Source: Romanomermis culicivorax (Eukaryota; Nematoda; Enoplea; Mermithida; Mermithidae). Taken from it: a stretch of 64,000 bases of DNA. Numbering within the stretch: position 1 is the first letter of the stretch; each line of letters starts with the position of its first letter. The translations under genes were made by a program, and so were the position numbers. The stretch lies in assembly GCA_963922205.1 (NCBI GenBank), contig CAWUHX010000131.1:682001-746000 (forward strand), in the 5' to 3' direction. The notes beneath the pieces were generated by a model that saw only the letters and a program-made list of their open reading frames with translations, had not been told where the DNA came from and ran no database searches. Below are positions 1 to 10,000 of this stretch, piece after piece.

Positions 1-532
1 TGATCTGTGCAACAGTCCGTTTATCCCCAGACCTACAACAACAAAGATAAACTTTGTTCTAAATACGGGGGCCTTACCAAAGACCTCCGCAGTCTCCTAG
101 ATGAGACAAGGAATCCCCTCAGGGATAAACTTACTTGGGTATAACCCGAAAGGGGTTTCCCAAAACTTACTTGATGTAAGCCGGCGCCTGGGCCTTTGGC
201 CCTCCGCCTTCGACGTTCGGTAATAAATCCTAAACAATAAATAACAAATATGTAAATCAATATTTCCGATGCAATAACAAAAAATGTGGATTGACCACAG
301 TAGAAATATATGCAAAATAAAGACGAATTGCTGGGAACTTTATTTAGGGACGCCAGCAAAGTAACGAAAATATAATAAAAATCGAAATATAGTGAACAAT
401 GATTTTTCACTATCTTTTTGGTCTTTTGGTGGCGCTCCATTCTATGCAAATGTCTGCGCCGCTGGTCGTCCCTGTCGTCGATTTGCATGTCGATTTCCCC
501 ACACGAAATTGGCATCAACAGGGTGCCCAACA
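1..532 (-). repeat. 3' LTR of the gypsy element (left copy)
   Basis: This is a direct repeat of 14056-14587, identical by eye. In element orientation it starts TGTTGGGC at 532. A polyadenylation signal AATAAA lies on the minus strand at 339-344. The window starts inside or exactly at the end of this LTR. The true LTR may extend about 86 bp further left, because the 5' copy has a better-formed end (CAACA, matching the initial TGTTG) at 13970. Confidence 0.92.
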
Positions 533-1279
533 TCCCTCGCGCGTCGAAACCGACCTACGGGAGGTAGAAAAAAAACTTTTGGCCGGGTTACCCCGGCATT
601 AAAAGAATTAATCAAAAAAAAGAAAAAATCTACAACTCCGGCTGACTCCTGATAAACAGTTTGTCTCACCGGACTCCCGTTTCACAGTCTGTCCTAATAG
701 AACTCCTGTGCTGGTCGTTGGACACAACGAATACCAAGGGCTTCGCCGCAATGGCTGGCAAGTGACGTCCATTTTGACCTCGGCATTGATGGAATAACCT
801 CCTGCCCTAAGGAGTATGACGTAAACGTCGGTGCCGGATGTGTGGTCGGCTTCGGGCTCGGCCGCTCGGTCTGCATGCTGTGTCAATTCGTTGGCCGTGG
901 GTCTAACCGCATGCAAATCGACTTCCCGCGTCTCTATTTTTTCTAAATTAAACTAAAATACGAGATTATATTACGATACAAAAAGACGACGCGGGGTTGT
1001 ACGGATATCACAAAATTTAAAATGCGCTAAAAAATTTGAGCAAGAATGTGGCCAAAAGTTAAAATATTTTTTACGGTTGCGTTTTTGCACCGGTTTTGTC
1101 AAAAAGGAGATTTTTGATGGCCAGCAGCACCGAAAAGAAATGTTTTTGGATTTTTTGTTTTTTGATTTTTTTGGATTTTTTGTTATTTTATTAGTGTTTT
1201 TGGGTTTTATGTTTTATGAAATAAGTAGAAAATATATGTACGAAAAAAGAAATTTTTTGGGCCAAAATTTTGCGGCTAT
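533..1279 (-). other. 3' untranslated region of the gypsy element
   Basis: This non-coding stretch lies between the stop of the RGG-rich ORF and the 3' LTR. Next to the LTR (533-545) the minus strand reads GCGCGAGGGA, a short purine-rich run that could serve as the polypurine tract, though it is weak. A T-rich block sits at about 1140-1200 on the plus strand. Short ORFs here show no recognisable domain. Confidence 0.6.
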
Positions 1280-2875
1280 TTACTGCTGCTGCCCGCCGCC
1301 TCGGTAGCCTCCTCGAGGTCTACCTTGATAGTACCCCCTCTGACCTGGTTGGCCTCGGGTTTGACCTCCATCCTGGCCTCTATTTTGGCCTTGTTGGCTT
1401 CCGCCGCGTCTACCTAGCGGAATAAAATTCGGATTGTGGAATTGAGCATCCGGGTCTTGACCTTGGTGTTGCCAGGTTCCTCGGCCTCTGTAAGGTCGCT
1501 GAGGGCGCCCTCTGAAGCCTCCCCTGGGTTGACCTTGGTCATACCCCGGTCTAGCCCTGTACGGGGCCGGGTTTGAGAACATATCGTCTCTCCCCTGCTG
1601 CCTTTGACCACTGCTAGTGGAGCTGCTGCGTTGTGGTTTTTGTGTCCGATAAGTTGAATTAAGAGATTTAGATGAAATTGATTTTGATCGAGAAAGCGGA
1701 CTTTTATAAGAAGTGCTAGCAGCTTCACTATATGACCTCTGGCTGGTCGTGGCCGATGATTGTTGTATCATCGGTGGTTGTTTCTTAGCCGGAGGGAGTC
1801 TAGGCACCTTGAACTTACTCGGGCTCTTGGCAGCCGTTCGCTGAAATTTATCAGCTTGCGACCTGTCATCGCCTGGTGCCTTCCTCTTAACACCCATCTG
1901 GTTTAACCTTTGCGAGCCCATAAAAATATACTGATTAAAGGCTGCAATGTAGACATCGTCTACGCGGTTTCCCTGGGCCTCAACGACTAGTTGTCTGTTC
2001 GCAAAGGAACACGCCTGGGCATACCACCTACCAATTGCCGTTGGCGTGATCGGAGCGAAGTCCAACTGAAGAAAAATCATTAGGGTCACGTACCTAATGG
2101 CCGTAAAGACGTCTGAGGCATCGTAGTCCTGAAGCCATCTGGGGATGAGAATTAAAATTATCCATTCCCAGATCTCCTCAGGGATGCGCTCTCCGTCGAA
2201 CATAAATCCGCCCTGCATTTCGAATTGCTGGCGGTAATTTTCGTGAATCTCGGCCATGGCATCATTGACCATTCTGTAAATTATCGGCCGTTCTTGCCGA
2301 TCAAAGGCGAAATAATTGGCGACCTCTGGATTTTCAAATGAGATCGGCCCAATTAGGCGCCTTTGTTCCCGTTGCCACTCCCAATAATCAATCAGAGTTT
2401 CGGCTAATTGACCAGGAGTGACAAACTGCTGTGGTTCCCTTTCGGGTCTAGTAGCTACCACATTCAGTTTGACCTTCTTGATCAATTTCTCCTCCGATTC
2501 AAGATCGGGCTTCACCAATACGCTTCCCGCAGGTTTGCTACTTCTTGCGGTATAGCTGGAGGGCACGGATTTACTTTTGCCAGAAGAAGTACTAACCTCT
2601 CCGCCGGTTTTCGATACCGTTCGCGTCTGAGTGTACGATGTTGTCGCAGTGGACCCTGTTGTCCTATCCGATTTTGTCTGGCCTATGGAGGTCTCCGTTC
2701 GCGTCTGACTTTTTGAAGTCTCCGTTCTCGTCTGACTCTTTGAAGTCTCCGATCTCGACTTTTGGCTCGTCGAGTATTGTGGGGTCGTCGTTTCTTCGGC
2801 CGTATCGTAGGCGTCGTTTTCGGATCCGGTGGCGGCCGCTCCTTGTTGTTGCTGTCCCTGAGCTGCAAGTCTGCG
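1280..2875 (-). CDS. RGG-rich accessory ORF, in frame behind a UGA stop
   Basis: The frame is open from the codon after the exonuclease ORF's TGA (2876-2878) to the stop at 1280, 531 codons. The first 103 codons are Ser/Thr/Gln-rich and contain a tandem unit like TSKSQTRTE. The rest includes a helical-looking segment (Trp/Tyr/Ile-rich, about 2385-1960) and a C-terminal third rich in RG, RGG, GQ and YRGRG motifs, typical of RNA-binding tails and of retroelement nucleocapsids. There is no in-frame ATG until about residue 202, and the codon at 2566 is GTG. Independent initiation is therefore unlikely. Expression probably needs UGA readthrough or splicing that skips the stop. I do not recognise the central domain. 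It could be a second nucleocapsid-like or RNA-binding extension of the exonuclease protein. Confidence 0.7.
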   Translation of the reverse strand, partial: RRLAAQGQQQQGAAATGSENDAYDTAEETTTPQYSTSQKSRSETSKSQTRTETSKSQTRTETSIGQTKSDRTTGSTATTSYTQTRTVSKTGGEVSTSSGKSKSVPSSYTARSSKPAGSVLVKPDLESEEKLIKKVKLNVVATRPEREPQQFVTPGQLAETLIDYWEWQREQRRLIGPISFENPEVANYFAFDRQERPIIYRMVNDAMAEIHENYRQQFEMQGGFMFDGERIPEEIWEWIILILIPRWLQDYDASDVFTAIRYVTLMIFLQLDFAPITPTAIGRWYAQACSFANRQLVVEAQGNRVDDVYIAAFNQYIFMGSQRLNQMGVKRKAPGDDRSQADKFQRTAAKSPSKFKVPRLPPAKKQPPMIQQSSATTSQRSYSEAASTSYKSPLSRSKSISSKSLNSTYRTQKPQRSSSTSSGQRQQGRDDMFSNPAPYRARPGYDQGQPRGGFRGRPQRPYRGRGTWQHQGQDPDAQFHNPNFIPLGRRGGSQQGQNRGQDGGQTRGQPGQRGYYQGRPRGGYRGGGQQQ

Positions 2876-5808
2876 TCACTTGGCCTTACCTATCCTCTTT
2901 CTTCGCCTTACCTTTTCCTTGGCTAGGTGTCGGATAAATTTTTCCGACATACCTTCAGCTAACATCTGCTGAACTTTGTCTGGGGAATAAATTCCAGGAA
3001 TACCTTCCTCGGCAATTCTTCCCCTCCGCATCAGCTCTGTCGCTGCAATGGCTGAATCTGAGCTATCGTCGGCTAGTGCCTGCTCCTTCAGCTTTCTCTG
3101 GATTGCCCTCTGACGCAGGAATTCCTGCTGCGTCAGCCTTCTCTGTTCTTGAATTTTGGCCTGTAGGGCCTCTTGCTTCGCTTGACGATCATGATCCTTA
3201 GGATCTTTGGCCTTTACAGGTATCTCCTGGGATGCTTCCTGCATCTTCTCCAGTCTGACATCGATCCCTGACATTTTGGTGACTGCTTCGTCAATTTGAG
3301 TCTGGATTTTTTCCTCCTCAAGAGCCTGTTTCTGAGTTTTGGCCTCCATCGCATCCTTATTCTCTGATGTCTGGCCCTCAGATTCGAGGATTTCACCCTC
3401 TTCTTCTTCTTCTACATCCTCCTCTGAACTGGACTCAGAGTCTGAATTCCGTATCTTCGGCAACAGCTGCTTTACTTTAGCCGGCAAAACAGCTGGTGCT
3501 GGAGGTACTGATTGCATTATGGTGACTACCTCGGGCTCAGGCTCGGCTGGTTGTTGTACTTGAGGTACTTGGGTCGGCTGTGCCACCGCTGGTTGGATTG
3601 GCGGCGGCACCACGACAACTACTGCAGCTGCCTGCGTAGCAGCAGTGTCCAAGGCTGGTGTAGCTTTGACCACTGGCGCTAGCGCCTGCGGCTGCGCTTT
3701 GACCTGTCCCGTCCCTCCGGCTTGCGCCGTTTGGGAAGTTGAGGGACGATTTAGCGGTACCTTAGAAATTAACTCACCGGCTGGGGTATATGTAAGTGTA
3801 TACCCGGGCATTTCCGAAGCGATTGTTCTCTCCCGGAAGCTTTTAGTGACAAACTCCGGTCTGAGCTCGAGCGGATTTCTCGGTGCGTAGGTAATCGGGT
3901 AGTCGGTTGGCGATGCGTCTTCCGTCATGGGATACCGCAGTCCCGGCGTTAAAGTCTCGAAGCCTACGTAGTAAAAAGTTACATAGAAATAAGGATTTAC
4001 CTTGTAGGCTCCGTCCTTCAATAACGATTTGTCGTCGCCAATTTGTAGAATCTCCTCGGCTTCTCGAAATCGTAGCGGGACAAAACCGAACCGATTCTGC
4101 CATGCGTATACCCCTTTTTTAGATGGAAAGCGGGGTTCCGATGGCGGTAGCGTCGCTGCTAATTCTAAATAGTAGGCCAGGCGGTCGCCTGACTTCCAGG
4201 ACATTTTCTTTATCATTTCCTGGCCCTCTTTAGTATAACTATTTAGAAAGTTATAGTTTAGCAGAGCGCTAGTTTCATAGTCGCACTCCGCTCTGGAATG
4301 AGGCCATGCCAAATGATAAGCCAATGGCATAAATTTGCAGATGACCTCTAACTCTGGGAAGTTTCGCTCATCCAGCATACCTGAAATCTTTGCCAAGTTT
4401 GGCGTGTAAAAATTGGTCTTATAGGCCTGTCTATGGCCCTCGATACCCACTGGGTAGTGGTTATTAGAGGAAAACACCTCCTGCGGAATGGTATCGGGCT
4501 TCCCGGCTTGTTGCCAGTATAGCTTGGCGTTTTCGTACAACGTTAAAGAAATTTTCCCGTCTAAATCCCAGTAGGCTCCGCCTGACTTGAGATTTTCCTG
4601 GATATCTTTTGAAATATTTACCCAGTCTGGTATCTGGACGTCCTGGATTTCATCGGGATCGCTATCTGTGGTGTATCCGTCGTCCTTCATTGGTTTGTTA
4701 TCTCTCGGAAGTAGTGGGTAGAAACCACTTGGCAGCTGAACTCCCTGCGGACGGACTGGATTACACTCCGTGGGCGCGGTATAATAACCTGTGTTATTTC
4801 CCTGCATCTGCACCGCCCAACGGTTATACATCTCACACTTCATCATGTGATAGACCATGTTTGGTTGAACCTGATCGGTTTCCATAACTGGGGTACCTAG
4901 CCCCATTTCTCGATTCACATTGCCCGGAATCATTAGATATTGCTGATAAAAATGGAGGGCAATGGTGTTGATCTGTTTGGGATCCACCTTGTCATGGTCG
5001 AAAATCTGCATTTGCATAAGCAGTTGATCGGCCATGCCATAGTGAATGGCGGCAAACATGACCAATAAGGAGTAATATGCGTCTAGAGCGGCGTATCTGA
5101 GCTCTTCCGGCAATATACCCCTTTTGGCAAACCGATCACGGTTCGCTTTTAACGAAAAGTCATATTGGTAGGGGCCCACGTCTATCAAATAAAATTCCGT
5201 GAACAGTCCCTTTAACCGAAAAGTTTCGGGACATATACCTGTCTGAAAGCATTTCTTCTCCAGGTTTACTCCTACCATGGTGAGGGCGAAACGGTCTAAG
5301 TCAAAGTATCGACCTTTGGTCTTTCTTAGAAATTCCCGTAAGGGGACAGTTTTGTCCCTGTCCTTATTATCTCGCCCTGCGCCACAAACGTTATAGATAC
5401 TCACCAGATCTTCCAGCACGGCATATCCGGCGAAGAGCATGTCGGAGTTCAAGAAGTCGTGGAGGCTGGTCCACTCTTTGATCATCATCGACGTTGTATC
5501 AATAACGTAAGTTTGACCATTCGTTAGCGCGAAGCTGATATATCGGGCAAACTGCTTTCCCATTGGATTGTCGACCTCCCTTGTTTTGAACAAGGCGGCG
5601 ACCCTATCCTGGTTGACTTTTTCAACGTCGAAACCACAAACTGGTTGTCCTCTGAAGATTGACACTTCTCGGATAAAATGGAGTACCTGGCTGACCTTCC
5701 CGATGTCTACCATTCGAGGTTCCTTGGGATTGGCCGGCCAGTACCCAAATGTGGCTTTAAACCACTGATCCAGTTCGTGGATTCGTACGGCCCGTTTGAC
5801 GTTATAAT
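2876..5808 (-). CDS. Accessory DEDDy 3'-5' exonuclease-like protein (main exon)
   Basis: The reading frame from the ATG at 5713 gives 945 residues, and it is open upstream to a splice acceptor at 5809-5810, adding 31 codons. Numbering from the ATG, all DEDDy exonuclease motifs are visible: Exo I FDVE (D29, E31), Exo [10 protein letters not shown] (D102) and Exo [13 protein letters not shown] (Y207, D211). The order and spacing fit the RNase D/WRN/MUT-7 exonuclease superfamily. After residue 225 comes about 400 residues I cannot assign, then a Pro/Ala/Gln/Val-rich linker (about 657-744), an acidic Ser/Glu stretch (about 750-775), a charged coiled-coil-like region (about 789-880) and a basic C-terminus ([10 protein letters not shown]). 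The likely role is trimming nucleic acid 3' ends during reverse transcription or in RNA metabolism; this is inference. An env gene would normally occupy this position, but no signal peptide or membrane segment is seen. Confidence 0.85.
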
Positions 5809-6492
5809 CTAAACATAAAGTACTATTAATTTTAGTGTTTTATTCCCCTTTTTTCAGCGCATTTTCGGGTCTATACTACACCAGCACCACAACACCAAGC
5901 GGGTTAAGTTTCGCAGAAAATTAAGTTTAGTGCAGGTTGTTAGGTGAGCCACTGATATACAAACATTGAGCTGGTAGGCAACTAACACCTTACCAAATCT
6001 TACCCTTGCTACCTCTATATGTTGGGGAGGGTAGACCTGATCCGATTGTCCACCACTTGATCGGACACCAATCTCTGACCAGCTGCTTGAGCGACCAACT
6101 ACGCTCCATTTATGGCGCTGTATTTACAATTTTTATAGCGCTCGAGATTGATAATTTTTAATGAATTTGATATCAAAAAAGTGATATAATTTGATTTGAT
6201 TTGAAAATAAATAATTTTTGATAAACTTTTGATGATAAAACTTTAAAACGGGCTGAACCCAAGGTTCTAGGTTTCCCTTGAATCGTATAGCTCTCGGTGG
6301 TATCAGGTATATTTCCAAGTTTGGAAATTCCCTGCTTGGCTTCGAGCTTCCGTTTCTCAGTACTCCCATTTTTCGTTCCCTCTAAGTTCTAACCTCGTCT
6401 GCCCTTTGGGGCGCCGAGCTGGTCTTCCAGTGACCTCTGGGCATTACCTGCGGTTTCCAAGAATGTTTGATAAAAATAAGTTCGAAACTTAC
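5809..6492 (-). other. Predicted intron of the accessory exonuclease gene
   Basis: On the minus strand the donor reads G|GTAAGTTT at 6492-6491 and the acceptor reads TATGTTTAG at 5810-5809. Removal of 684 bp joins codon phase 1 to phase 1 and keeps the frame open from the ATG at 6613 into the exonuclease exon. The interior is AT-rich with no coding signal apart from short ORFs. Confidence 0.6.
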
Positions 6493-6613
6493 CGTTGATA
6501 AAGAAAAAACGGTTGTCTTGGCGGTGCTGGGCCCTGCCGTATTCAACGTGGCGCTCTGTGTGCGACCACTCGCGCGTCGGAGCTTGTTGGCGGTTCCGCG
6601 CGCCCTTTCCCAT
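6493..6613 (-). CDS. First coding exon of the accessory exonuclease gene
   Basis: The ATG at 6613 opens a 40-codon exon, rich in Arg, Gln and His (it begins MGKGARNRQQ), that ends at a strong GTAAGT donor. Spliced to the acceptor at 5809, it adds 72 residues ahead of the internal methionine at 5713, for a protein of about 1017 residues. The upstream 3' splice site at 6680 gives a route to a subgenomic mRNA. The alternative is that translation starts at 5713 and this exon is chance; the in-frame join and consensus sites argue against that. Confidence 0.6.
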
Positions 6614-6678
6614 CTCTTTTCTTTTCGAAATTTTTGTTTTCGAATAATAAATTGATAAATTTATTAAAAATTTTGAAC

Positions 6679-6690
6679 GCTGAAAAAGTT
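6679..6690 (-). promoter_or_regulatory. Nematode-type 3' splice site upstream of the accessory gene
   Basis: The minus strand reads ACTTTTTCAG, ending at 6680, 66 bp before the accessory ATG. TTTTCAG is the classic nematode acceptor. It could receive a cis exon from an LTR donor or a trans-spliced leader, producing a separate mRNA for the accessory protein. Confidence 0.5.
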
Positions 6691-7036
6691 TAATCTAGCA
6701 ATTTTGCTAATTTCCTTTTTTATCGCGGTTCGGGGAATATTTTACTTCTTCCTTCCGATGGAAGTTTAGAATTCAGATAAGCGGGGCAGCTATAATTTGA
6801 TTTTGAAAAAATGAAAAATTTGAAAATTAGTTTTTTGGGAAAAAATGTCGGAAATTTTTTGGGTTGTCACTTTGGTCTAAAATTCCGAAGAATTTTTCCC
6901 AAAGTCTGAAATAAATATGAAAAATTTACAAAATTAATACGAATTATACACAAACGCGATAAATATTACAAATTAATACAATTTTAATTAAAATTAGTAC
7001 TTACACGCGCGAGATATGTACACAAAATAAAAAAAA
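6691..7036 (-). other. Spacer between Gag-Pol and accessory gene
   Basis: About 350 bp of AT-rich sequence follow the Gag-Pol stop. I see no ORF or RNA gene here. It probably serves as the 5' flank or intron of the accessory transcript. Confidence 0.5.
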
Positions 7037-10000
7037 TCAGCGCGAGATCGCGCATAGATTCGCCTTGAGCGAATTTTCAAATGATTTCCTTTGAATCGGC
7101 GCTCCAGTCGTAACTGTTTGTGCCATATTGGAAAATGACGTGTTTTCGTCACGTGGCGCGTCCTGATTGGCTCGCGCTATTCGCGGCAAGACCCTAGTGG
7201 TCTCGTAACGAAAATGTTTCAACCTGCTGATTGAAACTGTTTGGCGATTTAGCGGGTTGTCCCAATGCACAATGGTGACAACGTTCTCTGCTTCTCGCGA
7301 AATGTCCGTAACTATGAACGGACCGGACCATGGTAGTCCTAGCTTTTTCTGCTTATCTACTTTGAGCAGAACCCAATCCTTTTCTTTAAATCCGTTTTGT
7401 TTGGACTTTTTATCGAAGTATTTCTTCGATTTTTCGGCAGCACTCTGGATATTTTTGGCAATATCCTCGTAGAGGTTGACTAAATGATTTGTCAACACAA
7501 ATTTGTATGCCTCAGCATTGCTGTCCGGCATTACAATATCGTATGCTTTCGATAAGTTTAACCCGAAGGTTGCCTCGTGCCCTCTAAGCAACGAAAATGG
7601 GGATTGCCCCGTGGCTGCATGTGGTGTGGCATTATATGCAAACACCACGGCTCTCAAGTATCTTGGCCAGTTATCTTTTTCCTCGATGGCCACCTTTCTG
7701 AGCTTTTTAATGAGTGTCTGATTAAACCTTTCTACCATACCATTTCCTTGTGGGTGGTAGGCTGTTGTAAATATTTTTTGACACTCTAGCAACTTGCAGA
7801 TCTCCTTCATTAGATCTGAGGTAAAACAACCTCCTCTATCGCTGAGTAGTCTCCGTGGAGTCCCGTGCCTAAATACAATAGCTTGTAGAAAAGTATCTAC
7901 AACGGTGCTAGCTGACTGATCCGGGATCAGTTCAGCTTCAACCCACTTTGTAAAATAGTCTTGAAAGACTATGACATACGGTCTCTTCTCACTAAGTGGA
8001 GAAATACCCACGATGTCCACTGATACTATGTCAAAAGGACCTTGTGGAATAATTGGTATCAGTGGCGGAATTTCTGTGTTTCCCTGATTAGCCATTTGAC
8101 AAACTGGACAAAACTTGATCCAGTGCCTGACATCCTTTTCAATTCCTGGCCACCAGAACCGTTTTTTGATCATAGCAAGGGTCCTTTTGAACCCCTGATG
8201 AGTCATCATTACGGCACCGTGGTACTGGTGCAAAGTATTGTCCCTAAGGCAGGATGGGACGACCACCTGATCATCCGATCCCTGTCCGGCTTCGCGGTAT
8301 AACACTTCATTTTGGATATAAAATCCACTATGATACTTGGTTGTCCCATTTGGACCCAATCTATCAAAATATGGTCGTAGTACCTCATCTTTTCTCTGCA
8401 AGAGGGCCATGAGATCATCTCTAATTAGCCCTTTTGGTAGTTCATCTTCTTTGGGGTCTGCCAAAGTAAAATCTTGTTCCTTTTCTGGGTATAACCAGGT
8501 TACTCTTTTTTCCTTACCTTTGTCCTGGTTTCCCCTACTTACTTTTTCGTTGACCTGATTGCCATCAGGCTGGATCTGAGCCTGATTGCTCTTCTCCGCT
8601 TCCTTCGCCATGCTCCTTGTAGTTACGGCATTTATCAAGTCTGCAGGCGAGTTTGATTCTGGATCACCCTCAGAATCTTCTGGATAAATCTTGGTGAATC
8701 TCGGACTCATATCAATCCTCTGATTCTTCTTACCTTTTGGCTCTGGATGTAACGGAGTACCGTCTTCAGGATTCCGATCTGTCAGAATTCTGAATCTCTT
8801 CACCAAATTGAGATGTTTTTTCTCAATAAGCTGTGCCTCAAGATCTTTCAGATTTTCGGACTCTCGTTTATCCTTTGAGAACATGTGTTCCCATTTTGGC
8901 GGTATCTTTTCCGCTTGATCGTCTGGTTCATCCATCCTGGACAAAAAGTCTGCCATGGCATTTTGTTTTCCAGGCACATACTCTAGTTTATGGTTGAACT
9001 GAGAGATGAACGAGTACCATCTCTTCAACTTACCATTGGTCATGGCATTGACCTTCATTGACAACAAAGGTTTGTGATCAGTTCTTATGATCACCTTATG
9101 ACCCACTAAGTAGTGCTTGTATAACTTCAAGCCATACACAATTGCCAAGCATTCCCTTTCCGTGGCTGACCACTTTTTCTCATCTGCTTTTAAAATTCTG
9201 CTATTATAAGCAATTACCCAGCGGTCTGACTTGGTCTCCTGGTAAAGGACTGCTCCTAGTGCCGTTCCGCTGGCATCTGTCTGAAGGACAAAGTCCGCAG
9301 ACCCGTCCAAAACCGGATACCTAAGGAATGGCACTGACAATAGTGCTTCTTTCAGGCTCCTAAAAGCCTGATGGTGAACCTCCGTGACTTCCCAAACACA
9401 GCTCTTCCCGGTTAGTTTGTACAACGGTTCGGCGTGTTTAGCCAAACCCGGTATGAACTTTTTACACCACTGCAACATACCTAGAAACCTTTGCAGTTTA
9501 CGTTTAGATTCTGGGAATGGGAAATCATTTATAGCTTTGACCTTTTTCGGATCTGGGGAAACTCCATCCGGATTTAAGATATGTCCTAAAAAATGAACTC
9601 TCTCAGGCAGGAATTCACACTTCTCCGGCTTCAAGGTCAAATGAGCCTTTCTTAGAGCTTGCAGGACTAGCTCTAGATTAACTAGGTGTTCCTCAAACGT
9701 ATTTGAGAACACAATTATATCGTCTATATAGACTAGACAGATTTTCCAAACATATGGATGCAAAACTCTTTCCATCATACGCTGGAATTCGGCTGGCGCA
9801 TTTTTTAGGCCAAAGGGCATGACTTTAAATTGATAAAGCCCTTCTTGGCATATGAAAGCAGTTTTTTCCTTGCTTTCTTCGTCCATTGGCACTTGCCAAT
9901 ATCCTGATTTGAGATCTAGGGTAGTATAAAATTTGGCTTTACCTAAACAGTCTAGATAGTCATCCATTCTAGGAATGGGATACTTATCATCCTTGGTAAC

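Noticed and set aside
2566-2568. GTG at 2566 as the start of the RGG-rich ORF
   Set aside because: The frame is open for 103 codons upstream to a UGA, and GTG is not a usual eukaryotic initiator, so this is not a supported start.
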